The notes beneath the pieces are model-generated. The model worked only from the letters and a program-made list of their open reading frames with translations. It was not told the DNA's origin and did no database searches. A program made the translations under genes and the position numbers. DNA of 12,486 bases from an uncultured Erythrobacteraceae bacterium (GTDB lineage Bacteria; Pseudomonadota; Alphaproteobacteria; Sphingomonadales; Sphingomonadaceae), in assembly GCA_950071875.1 (NCBI GenBank), contig CATMNW010000040.1, forward strand, positions 1-12,486, written 5' to 3'. Each line of letters begins with the position of its first letter. The first letter of the stretch is position 1. Positions 6,997 to 12,486 of the stretch are shown one piece after another.

Positions 6997-8196
6997 TCAG
7001 GCGGCCTTCTTTACCTCGGCCACGATCTTGCGGGCGGCGTCGCCCAGATCGTCGGCCGGGACGATCGGCAGGCCCGAATTGGCAAGGATGTCCTTGCCCT
7101 TGTCGACATTGGTACCTTCGAGGCGGACCACCAGCGGCACGTCCAGCTCGACTTCCTTGGCCGCGACCACAATGCCTTCCGCGATGGTGTCGCAGCGCAT
7201 GATGCCGCCGAAGATGTTGACCAGGATGCCTTCGACTGCGGGATCCTTGAGGATGATCTTGAACGCAGCGGTCACCTTTTCGGTGGTGGCACCGCCGCCA
7301 ACATCGAGGAAGTTGGCCGGGAAGGCACCGTTCAGCTTGATGATATCCATCGTCGCCATGGCGAGGCCTGCGCCGTTCACCATGCAGCCGATGTTGCCGT
7401 CCAGCTTGATGTAGGCAAGATCGTACTGGCTGGCTTCGACTTCCGCCGGATCTTCTTCCGTTTCGTCGCGCAGGCCTTCCACGTCCTTGTGGCGGAACAG
7501 CGCGTTGCCATCGAAGCTCATCTTGGTGTCGAGGACGAGGAGGTTGCCGTCCTTCGTTTCGACCAGCGGATTGATCTCGAGCATTTCGCAATCGAGATCC
7601 ATGAACGCGGTGTAGAGCTGCTTCGCCAGCTTCTGCGCCTGCTTGTTGAGATCGCCGTCCAGCTTGAGGGCGAACGCCACCGCGCGGCCATGATGCGGCA
7701 TGAAGCCCTGCGCCGGGTCGATGGTGATCGTGGTGATCTTTTCAGGCGTGTTGTGAGCCACGTCCTCGATATCCATGCCGCCTTCGGTCGACACGATCAT
7801 GGCAACCTTGCCGGTGGCGCGATCGACCAGCATCGACAGGTAGTATTCTTCGGCGATGTCCACGCCATCGGTCACATAGAGGCGATTGACCTGCTTGCCG
7901 TCGTCACCGGTCTGGATGGTGACCAGCGTGTTGCCGAGCATTTCGCGGGCATTCGTTTCCACGTCCTCGATGCTTTTCGACAGGCGGACGCCGCCGCTTG
8001 CATCGGGGCCCAGTTCCTTGAATTTGCCCTTGCCGCGGCCACCGGCGTGGATCTGCGCCTTCACGACATAGAGCGGGCCGGGAAGCTGTTTCGCCGCTTC
8101 CACCGCTTCTTCGACGGTGAGGGCGGCATGACCGGCGGGAATGCCGATGCCATACTTCGCGAGCAGTTCCTTGGCCTGGTATTCGTGAATGTTCAT
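6997..8196 (-). CDS. sucC: Succinyl-CoA synthetase (ADP-forming) subunit beta
   Basis: The beta subunit of the TCA-cycle enzyme that interconverts succinyl-CoA and succinate with substrate-level phosphorylation; it works as a heteromer with SucD in the cytoplasm. At 399 residues it has the expected length. The N-terminal ATP-grasp domain (about 1-240) starts MNIHEYQAKELLAKYGI and has the nucleotide-binding segment VVKAQIHAGGRGKGKF. The metal/substrate region includes EINPLVETKDGNLLVLDTKM. The C-terminal ligase domain has DVGGGATTEKV at about 298-308, the VNIFGGIMRCD segment, then VVRLEGTNVDKGKDIL. The ATG start has GAAGGA about 10 bases upstream. It is monocistronic here: a strong terminator follows and sucD is absent on both sides within the window. 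Confidence 0.97.
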   Translation of the reverse strand: MNIHEYQAKELLAKYGIGIPAGHAALTVEEAVEAAKQLPGPLYVVKAQIHAGGRGKGKFKELGPDASGGVRLSKSIEDVETNAREMLGNTLVTIQTGDDGKQVNRLYVTDGVDIAEEYYLSMLVDRATGKVAMIVSTEGGMDIEDVAHNTPEKITTITIDPAQGFMPHHGRAVAFALKLDGDLNKQAQKLAKQLYTAFMDLDCEMLEINPLVETKDGNLLVLDTKMSFDGNALFRHKDVEGLRDETEEDPAEVEASQYDLAYIKLDGNIGCMVNGAGLAMATMDIIKLNGAFPANFLDVGGGATTEKVTAAFKIILKDPAVEGILVNIFGGIMRCDTIAEGIVVAAKEVELDVPLVVRLEGTNVDKGKDILANSGLPIVPADDLGDAARKIVAEVKKAA

Positions 8197-8242
8197 GAAA
8201 GCTTCGTCCTTCGCGTAATGCGCGTTCCGGGAAAGGGATTTG

Positions 8243-8273
8243 CAAGCGCCCTAAGCATGTCTGGAGGCGCTTG
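8243..8273. promoter_or_regulatory. 8-bp inverted repeat in the sucC/phosphatase divergent intergenic region
   Basis: CAAGCGCC (8243-8250) and GGCGCTTG (8266-8273) are exact inverted copies, 15 bp apart, in the 117-bp gap between divergently transcribed genes. On the minus strand a TTGCAA lies at the edge of the left arm and could be a -35 for sucC. On the plus strand TTGAAA (8271-8276) overlaps the right arm and could serve the phosphatase gene. It is either a dyad operator or a leader hairpin; neither -10 box is convincing. Confidence 0.35.
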
Positions 8274-8313
8274 AAAAGGGCTGCATTCGCGTCCACTGCC
8301 TGCGCATCGCCAC

Positions 8314-9081
8314 ATGATCGACAGCAAGCGCCTCGAATCCATCGTCTCAGAAGCGGGACGCATCGCCTACGACCTGTGGCCGGGGGCGGGCAACGATCTC
8401 GATTCGTGGGAGAAAAAGCCGGGCGATCCGGTGTGCGAAGCCGATCTGGCGGTCGATGCCTTCCTCAAGCGCGAACTGGGCGCGCTGCTGCCATCGGCCG
8501 GCTGGCTGTCGGAAGAAACCGCCGATGATGCGGCACGAATCGAACACGATCTTATCTGGCTGGTGGATCCGGTCGACGGGACGCGCGATTTCATCCGCGG
8601 CCGGACGGGATGGGCCGTATCGGTGGCCCTGATCAGCGGCGGACGTCCGCTGATTGGCACGCTGTGCGCACCGGCACGCGGCGAAACTTGGCAGGCGGTC
8701 GCGGGACAGGGTTCGTTCCGCAATGGGGAACGGCTGACAGCCTCCCGCAGGACTGAATTTGCAGGTGCGCGCGTGCCTGCGCACGATCTGCCGAAGACCG
8801 ATGCCGATCTGGTGAAGGTCGACCAGCCCAATTCGATTGCGCTGCGGATCGCCATGGTCGCAGCCGACGAGGCCGATCTCGTCGCGACGCTGCGCTGGGG
8901 TTTCGAATGGGATATCGCCGCTGCGGGCATGATCGCGCGAGAGGCGGGCGCGGCGGTTACCGATGCCTATGGCAACAAGCTCGACTACAACAAGCGCGAC
9001 CCGCGCGCTTTCGGCATACTGGTGAGCGCACCCGACATTCACGGTGCCGCGGTGGAGCGGCTGGCGAATAGGTTGGGGTAG
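8314..9081 (+). CDS. Inositol monophosphatase family phosphatase (CysQ/IMPase-like), 255 aa
   Basis: A Mg2+-dependent, Li+-sensitive-type phosphomonoesterase of the IMPase/FBPase fold. Metal-site motifs are all visible: WLSEET at 64-69 (E67/E68), DPVDGTRDFI at 85-94 (D85, D88), and the C-terminal GFEWDIAAAGMIAREAG at 196-212 (D200). Length fits the family. The GWLSEET and DPVDGTRDF forms resemble CysQ, the 3'(2'),5'-bisphosphate nucleotidase that clears PAP from sulfate assimilation. Inositol-1-phosphatase or histidinol-phosphatase activity cannot be excluded, and no cys or his genes are nearby. The ATG start aligns with the family N-terminus but has no clear Shine-Dalgarno sequence. It is transcribed alone, away from sucC, and ends at a strong terminator. 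Confidence 0.9.
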   Translation: MIDSKRLESIVSEAGRIAYDLWPGAGNDLDSWEKKPGDPVCEADLAVDAFLKRELGALLPSAGWLSEETADDAARIEHDLIWLVDPVDGTRDFIRGRTGWAVSVALISGGRPLIGTLCAPARGETWQAVAGQGSFRNGERLTASRRTEFAGARVPAHDLPKTDADLVKVDQPNSIALRIAMVAADEADLVATLRWGFEWDIAAAGMIAREAGAAVTDAYGNKLDYNKRDPRAFGILVSAPDIHGAAVERLANRLG

Positions 9082-9098
9082 GGGTCTGTGTTGCGTGC

Positions 9099-9125
9099 AC
9101 CTTCGACAATTGTCGAAGGTTTTTT
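9099..9125 (+). terminator. Intrinsic terminator of the phosphatase gene
   Basis: ACCTTCGAC (9099-9107) and GTCGAAGGT (9112-9120) form a perfect stem around AATT. The whole 22 bp is an exact palindrome, followed directly by TTTTT (9121-9125). It lies 18 bp after the stop codon. Confidence 0.93.
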
Positions 9126-9144
9126 CCGCCATACACACGCACAT

Positions 9145-9176
9145 AAAAAGAGGGCCGACCCGAAGGCCGACCCTCT
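9145..9176 (-). terminator. Intrinsic terminator of the OmpA-family lipoprotein gene
   Basis: On the minus strand the stem AGAGGGTCGGCC (9176-9165) pairs with GGTCGGCCCTCT (9160-9149) around a TTCG tetraloop: 12 pairs including two G-U. It is followed by TTTTT (9149-9145). It lies about 40 bp beyond the stop of the minus-strand gene and is separate from the plus-strand terminator next to it. Confidence 0.9.
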
Positions 9177-9214
9177 GGCAGTCTGTGCGACTTTCCCGAA
9201 GGTCCCGGGTTTTT

Positions 9215-9910
9215 TTACATTCCCTGTGCCTGTGCGGCATCGACATCCTGCTGGTCGAAGGGAATGATCTTGATTTCGACGCGGCGGTTGAGCGGCTCGT
9301 TGACATTGTCGCCGGTCTGGACCGCGAGGCGTGTTTCGCCGAAGCCCATCCAGCGGATACGCGAGGAATTGACCCCGCGGCTGATCAGGTAGTTGGCAAC
9401 CGCCTGTGCGCGCTGTTCAGACAGGCGCTGGTTCGATTCGGCCGAACCGGTGGTGTCGGTGTAGCCGTAAACGTCGACCAGGCTGCTCGGGTACTGCGTC
9501 AGGCTGGATGCGACACGGTCGAGCAGGTCGCGGAAGCCGGGCGAAATCGCGTAGCTGCCGGTGGCGAAGGTCACGCCATCGGGCAGGTTGACGAGGATTG
9601 CTTCGCCGCCATCGGTGGCGGTAACGTCGACGCCCGAACCGGCGGTCTGTTCTTCCAGTTCCTTGATCTGCTGGTCCATCCGGTAGCCGACCACGCCGCC
9701 GGCAACACCGCCGGCTGCCGCGCCAACGATACGTCCGGTCTTGCCGCCGATGACACCGCCCAGCAGGCCACCAACGATGGCACCACCGGCGCCGCCCAGA
9801 ACGGTGCGCGAAACCTTGCGCTCGCCGGTGTTGGGATCGGTGACGCAGGCTGAAACGGTCATCAGCGAAACGGCGGCGAGGCTTGCGGTGAGGATACGCG
9901 ACTTCTTCAT
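9215..9910 (-). CDS. OmpA-family lipoprotein with glycine-zipper domain, 231 aa
   Basis: A predicted outer-membrane lipoprotein tethered to peptidoglycan. A type II signal peptide (MKKSRILTASLAAVSLMTVS) leads to a lipobox V19-S20-A21 and lipidation Cys22. A glycine-zipper segment follows at about 39-77 (GGAGGAIVGGLLGGVIGG, then AAAGGVAGGVVGYRMD). The C-terminal OmpA-like domain at about 95-220 includes the peptidoglycan-binding type motif YGYTDTTGSAESNQRLSEQR and a closing NRRVEIKI. The architecture is like YiaD-type proteins. The chosen ATG has AAGGGA about 8 bases upstream; a longer in-frame start 120 bases earlier would bury the signal peptide and is rejected. It is monocistronic, with its own terminator and a possible ECF-type promoter upstream. 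It would need LspA, encoded at the right edge of the window, for maturation. Confidence 0.92.
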   Translation of the reverse strand: MKKSRILTASLAAVSLMTVSACVTDPNTGERKVSRTVLGGAGGAIVGGLLGGVIGGKTGRIVGAAAGGVAGGVVGYRMDQQIKELEEQTAGSGVDVTATDGGEAILVNLPDGVTFATGSYAISPGFRDLLDRVASSLTQYPSSLVDVYGYTDTTGSAESNQRLSEQRAQAVANYLISRGVNSSRIRWMGFGETRLAVQTGDNVNEPLNRRVEIKIIPFDQQDVDAAQAQGM

Positions 9911-10003
9911 ATTCTGGTCCCTTTTACTGGCGGTTGCGGACGACAAACTGTCCGAAACCGCGCGAGTGGTGCCGGACGCGCCCACCCGCGTCTCTGTTCC
10001 TGC

Positions 10004-10028
10004 AACCGACCAGCGCCAACACCGTTCC
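10004..10028 (-). promoter_or_regulatory. Possible ECF (EcfG-like) promoter of the OmpA-family lipoprotein gene
   Basis: The minus strand reads GGAAC (10028-10024), 16 bases, then GGTT (10007-10004), about 94 bp ahead of the start codon. The general stress sigma factor EcfG of alphaproteobacteria is known to use GGAAC-N16-17-CGTT, so this matches all but one base. A second GGAAC (10000-9996) is followed after 17 bases by CGTC, a poorer match. It is suggestive only, as such short motifs occur by chance in GC-rich DNA. Confidence 0.35.
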
Positions 10029-10094
10029 ACCGCAAGCGCAGATAAACCGCGCGAGAACGCTGGCAGCGCCGGTCTTTTGTGCTAGCGAGCGGGT

Positions 10095-11411
10095 GTGACA
10101 CCCTTTCCCTGGACAGACCTGCTGATCATCGCCGGGCTCATCGTGCTCAACGGCGTCTTCGCCATGAGCGAACTGGCCATCGTTTCCGCGCGCACCGCGC
10201 GCCTGAGGTCCGCCGCCCAGCAGGGGAATGGCGGGGCGAGGATCGCGATCGACCTCGCCGCGGAGCCGGGCAAGTTCCTGTCCACCGTGCAGATCGGCAT
10301 CACGCTGATCGGCATCGTCGCCGGCGCCTATTCGGGATCGAGCCTGGGCGGACCGGTGGGCGAGCGGCTGGCCGCTGTCGGCGTTCCGGCCGATTGGGCA
10401 CCGCAGGCAGGCTTTGCCACCGTCATCGCGCTGACGACCTATCTCAGCCTCGTGATCGGAGAGCTGGTGCCCAAGCAGGTCGCCCTTCGCGCGGCCGTTC
10501 CCATCGCCATCGTCATGGCGCGCCCGATGGCCCTGCTGGCCAAGGTCGCCGCGCCGCTGGTGTGGTTGCTCGATGCCTCGTCGGGCGTGCTGATTCGCCT
10601 TCTCGGGGTGAGGCCCGCGGGCCAGAGTGCCGTCACCGCAGAAGAGCTGCACATGCTGTTTGCCGAGGCGACCCGTTCGGGCGTGATCGAGCACGAACAG
10701 CACCAGATGCTGCAGGGCGTCGTGCGGCTGGCGCAGCGCCCGGTGCGCGAAGTGATGACCCCGCGCATCGAGGTCGACTGGATCGACATCGCGGCGGACG
10801 AAAAGGCGATCCGCGCCGTGCTTGACGAAAGCCCGCATTCGCTGCTGCCGGTGGTCGAAGGCTCGGCCGACAAGGTGCTGGGCGTGGTCAAGGTGCGCGA
10901 GATCCTCACCCGGCTGGTGGCCAAGCAGAAGGTCGACCTCGCCGCTCTCATGATCAAGGCGGAAGTCGTCCCCGACCAGCTCGATGCGGTCGATGCCCTG
11001 CGCGTGCTGCAGCAGGCCGAAGTCGCGATGGCGATGGTCCATGACGAATACGGCCACCTCGACGGGATCGTCACGCCGGTCGACCTGCTGACCGCGCTGG
11101 TCGGCGATTTCGTGAGCGACAAGGATCCCGGCGATTCGCCCGGTATCGTGGAGCGCGAGGACGGAAGCCTGCTCATCTCCGGCTCGCTATCGGCCGATAC
11201 CCTCGCCGACCGGCTCGACATCGAATATGGCGACGATCGCGAATTCGGTACGGCGGCTGGCTATGCCCTGCACGTGCTCAAACGCCTGCCGGGCGAAGGC
11301 GATCACTTTACCGACCAGGGCTGGCGCTTCGAAGTGGTCGACATGGACGGCCGCCGGATCGACAAGCTGATGGTGAGCGAAGAGAACCCGCAGGCTCCTA
11401 CCGAGGGTTAG
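10095..11411 (+). CDS. CNNM/CBS-domain membrane protein, HlyC/CorC (hemolysin) family, 438 aa
   Basis: An inner-membrane protein of the UPF0053 group, related to CNNM/CorC magnesium or cobalt transport proteins; the 'hemolysin' label is historical. Domains: CNNM (DUF21) about 1-190, with membrane segments near 8-28, 62-84, 105-124 and 134-160 and the family motif GELVPKQVALR at 122-132. A CBS pair at about 218-340 follows (VREVMTPRIEVDWI opens the first; AMVHDEYGHLDGIVTPVDLL closes the second). The CorC/HlyC C-terminal domain is at about 355-430 (GTAAGYALHVLKRLPGEGD). The CBS pair probably senses an adenine nucleotide. The GTG start at 10095 follows GAGCGG, a weak ribosome-binding site. It is a single gene, divergent from the lipoprotein gene and convergent with lspA-DUF3035, and has no canonical intrinsic terminator. 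Confidence 0.93.
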   Translation: MTPFPWTDLLIIAGLIVLNGVFAMSELAIVSARTARLRSAAQQGNGGARIAIDLAAEPGKFLSTVQIGITLIGIVAGAYSGSSLGGPVGERLAAVGVPADWAPQAGFATVIALTTYLSLVIGELVPKQVALRAAVPIAIVMARPMALLAKVAAPLVWLLDASSGVLIRLLGVRPAGQSAVTAEELHMLFAEATRSGVIEHEQHQMLQGVVRLAQRPVREVMTPRIEVDWIDIAADEKAIRAVLDESPHSLLPVVEGSADKVLGVVKVREILTRLVAKQKVDLAALMIKAEVVPDQLDAVDALRVLQQAEVAMAMVHDEYGHLDGIVTPVDLLTALVGDFVSDKDPGDSPGIVEREDGSLLISGSLSADTLADRLDIEYGDDREFGTAAGYALHVLKRLPGEGDHFTDQGWRFEVVDMDGRRIDKLMVSEENPQAPTEG

Positions 11412-11416
11412 GAAAG

Positions 11417-11714
11417 TTTTTGTGTTGCGCACCCGCATCCGCGGGCGCGTCCTCGCTAGACGTGCAGCAAGCTGCACCCGCTGCGGGCGGGCGTGCAGGT
11501 GGCCTTTGGCCAGCGCACCAAAGGTGCACTTCCGCCCTTGCCGTCTGCTAGTCGCGGACGGAACCAGCGCGTTCCATTGGGTTTGGCGATGATTTCCGAG
11601 CCGAAGGCGAGGCAAGGCCAATCGGCCGCCCGCAGCGACGCGGACGAAGTCCGCATGAGCGAGGATAGCCTAAGGCCGCGGATGCGGCCGCCGGCGCCTG
11701 AGGCTCAGCAAAAA
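11417..11714. repeat. Nested inverted-repeat element filling a convergent intergenic gap
   Basis: The 303 bp between two convergent stop codons holds no credible gene but has many paired arms. Nested long-range pairs: 11434-11444 with 11676-11686 (CGCATCCGCGG, 11 bp perfect); 11450-11457 with 11658-11665 (TCCTCGCT, 8 bp); 11479-11490 with 11626-11637 (CGCTGCGGGCGG, 12 bp); 11536-11542 with 11611-11617 (CCTTGCC, 7 bp). Local hairpins: 11462-11477, 11500-11512, 11515-11527, 11541-11561, 11560-11575 and 11640-11654 (GCGGAC-GAA-GTCCGC). T5 at 11417-11421 mirrors A5 at 11710-11714. It may be a non-autonomous palindromic repeat, a structured RNA, or a Rho-type convergent termination zone. No transposase or target duplication was seen. 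Confidence 0.65.
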
Positions 11715-12125
11715 TTACCCCGGAATAACCGCGCTCGCAGTTGCACCGTCACCCTCGGGGGCGGCGATGATGTCGCGGGTCACGGTGCCCTTGGCGACCG
11801 TGGCGGTGTCAGGATCCCCGATCGCGCTGCGGATGCCCGGATCGGCCGTGCCGGCGCGTTCCAGCACGCTGGTTTCCACGGTGCTGCGGGCCTGCGGGCC
11901 GCCGAAGATCGCTTCGAGCGTCTGCGCAGCAGCGCTGCCTTCGGTCGGGCGCGGGGCGCCGGGCTGCGGCGGCGTGAGGTTGAAATCGGGCGGCACTACC
12001 AGCGGGGCGGCGCGCTGCACGGCAAATTCATCGGGCCGGTCGCGGTTGAGCAGGCCGCCATTGCCGCACGCTGCGGTCATGGCGCCAAGGCCGGCAATGA
12101 GGGCGATACGGGCGAATTTGGTCAT
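11715..12125 (-). CDS. DUF3035 family lipoprotein, 136 aa
   Basis: A small predicted lipoprotein: signal peptide MTKFARIALIAGLGAMTAAC with lipidation Cys20 (lipobox T-A-A-C, slightly unusual at -3). The DUF3035 hallmark follows at about 29-60 (DRPDEFAVQRAAPLVVPPDF, then NLTPPQPGAPRP). The C-terminal half is Ala/Gly/Thr-rich and probably flexible. The family is common in alphaproteobacteria directly behind lspA and has no established function. The start is set by a TGATG overlap with the lspA stop, which implies translational coupling. Upstream extension of the frame would run through lspA out of frame and is rejected. Its own lipidation would depend on the LspA encoded just ahead of it. Confidence 0.88.
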   Translation of the reverse strand: MTKFARIALIAGLGAMTAACGNGGLLNRDRPDEFAVQRAAPLVVPPDFNLTPPQPGAPRPTEGSAAAQTLEAIFGGPQARSTVETSVLERAGTADPGIRSAIGDPDTATVAKGTVTRDIIAAPEGDGATASAVIPG

Positions 12126-12486
12126 CACTTGCTCTCCGCGGCATCGGCCGCCTTGCTGTTCATGAGGCCATCGACCTCGTCTTCGTCCTTGTCGCGCATG
12201 AAGAACGCACGCGCAAGTACGATGACTACGCCGATGGTAATAGCCGCATCGGCTACGTTGAAAATGAGGAAGGGGCGGAATTCCCCGAAATGCAGGTCGG
12301 CAAAATCGACCACATATCCAAGGTCGTAACGGTCCTTGATGTTCCCCAGCGCCCCGCCGAGGATGAAGGACAGGGCGACGATGTCGCCAAGCAGTTTCTC
12401 GCGCAGCATCCACACCGTCACGACAACGGCGATCAGGGCGGTCACCAACACCAGGCCCCAGCGCATTTCGGGCGAGGTCGCTTCGA
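12125..12486 (-). CDS. lspA: Lipoprotein signal peptidase II, 5'-truncated by the window edge
   Basis: An inner-membrane aspartyl protease that cleaves the signal peptide of prolipoproteins after lipidation. About 120 C-terminal residues are visible. The reading frame continues open through the window edge with residues EATSPE before MRWGLVL, the usual interior of LspA. The Met codon at 12466 is therefore not the start. Counting from that Met, the two catalytic aspartates are D54 in GNIKDRYDLGYVVDFADLHF and D73 in FLIFNVADAAITIG. Membrane helices lie at about 3-20, 27-42 and 70-90. The C-terminus is a charged cytoplasmic tail (RDKDEDEVDG). It shares a TGATG overlap with the downstream DUF3035 lipoprotein gene. 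Confidence 0.95.
   Translation of the reverse strand, partial: EATSPEMRWGLVLVTALIAVVVTVWMLREKLLGDIVALSFILGGALGNIKDRYDLGYVVDFADLHFGEFRPFLIFNVADAAITIGVVIVLARAFFMRDKDEDEVDGLMNSKAADAAESK

Noticed and set aside
9911..10030. A longer N-terminus for the OmpA-family lipoprotein
   Set aside because: The extension precedes a textbook lipoprotein signal peptide with its own AAGGGA ribosome-binding site, so the start is at 9910.
9924..11057. A 377-codon minus-strand frame opposite the CNNM gene
   Set aside because: His/Asp/Gly-rich shadow product; the opposite strand holds intact CNNM, CBS and CorC domains.
11417..11421. T5 run after the CNNM gene as an intrinsic terminator
   Set aside because: No stem precedes it between the stop codon and the T-run; the structured DNA comes after it, which is the wrong order for a plus-strand intrinsic terminator.
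11493..12329. A plus-strand frame through the palindromic element and opposite DUF3035/lspA
   Set aside because: Its second half is antisense to two well-supported genes and its first half is inverted-repeat DNA with no ribosome-binding site or family pattern.
12126..12413. A longer N-terminus for the DUF3035 protein, overlapping lspA
   Set aside because: The extension is Arg/His-rich, out of frame with lspA, and would bury the signal peptide; the TGATG overlap gives the natural start.
1..12486. CRISPR array, prophage, toxin-antitoxin, insertion sequence or defence island
   Set aside because: No regularly spaced direct repeats, transposase, integrase, phage or toxin-antitoxin signature was seen; all recognised genes are housekeeping or envelope genes.

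Overview
The window is GC-rich, densely coded DNA (roughly 60-65% G+C by eye). Its gene content and protein style suggest an alphaproteobacterium, most likely a sphingomonad of the Erythrobacteraceae type (Erythrobacter/Qipengyuania/Altererythrobacter-like). This placement rests on the lspA-DUF3035 pair, the etfB-etfA order, the RND permease style and the codon use. It is an inference, not a database result. All genes look chromosomal and mostly housekeeping. I see no transposase, integrase, phage gene, CRISPR array, tRNA or rRNA.

Left part (1-4825, + strand): the last codons of what is probably an RND periplasmic adaptor, then a 1156-residue RND efflux permease, then a DUF445 membrane protein whose GTG start overlaps the permease stop. 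The tight spacing suggests one operon. The permease is longer than usual because of an apparent extra pair of membrane helices in its central linker.

Middle (4826-9081): etfB-etfA (electron-transfer flavoprotein) and sucC (succinyl-CoA synthetase beta subunit) run on the minus strand. Each unit ends in a plausible intrinsic terminator. The etf promoter region carries a perfect 14-bp palindrome placed between a TTGACG -35 box and a weak -10. The arrangement resembles MerR-family (LiuR-like) operators of acyl-CoA and branched-chain amino acid catabolism. ETF collects electrons from acyl-CoA dehydrogenases and SucC is a TCA-cycle enzyme, so this block is central oxidative metabolism. sucD is not next to sucC. 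Divergent from sucC is an inositol-monophosphatase-family phosphatase (CysQ-like).

Right part (9082-12486): back-to-back terminators separate the phosphatase from a convergent OmpA-family lipoprotein with a glycine zipper. A possible ECF (EcfG-like) promoter lies upstream of the lipoprotein gene. Divergent from it is a CNNM/CBS/CorC-HlyC membrane protein. At the right edge, a 5'-truncated lspA (signal peptidase II) is overlapped by a DUF3035 lipoprotein gene, on the minus strand.

The 303 bp between the convergent CNNM and DUF3035 genes is the most unusual part. It holds no gene but is a nested inverted-repeat element with four long-range paired arms (11, 8, 12 and 7 bp) plus several local hairpins, edged by T5 and A5. 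It could be a dispersed palindromic repeat or a structured RNA. It is the best candidate here for something undescribed.
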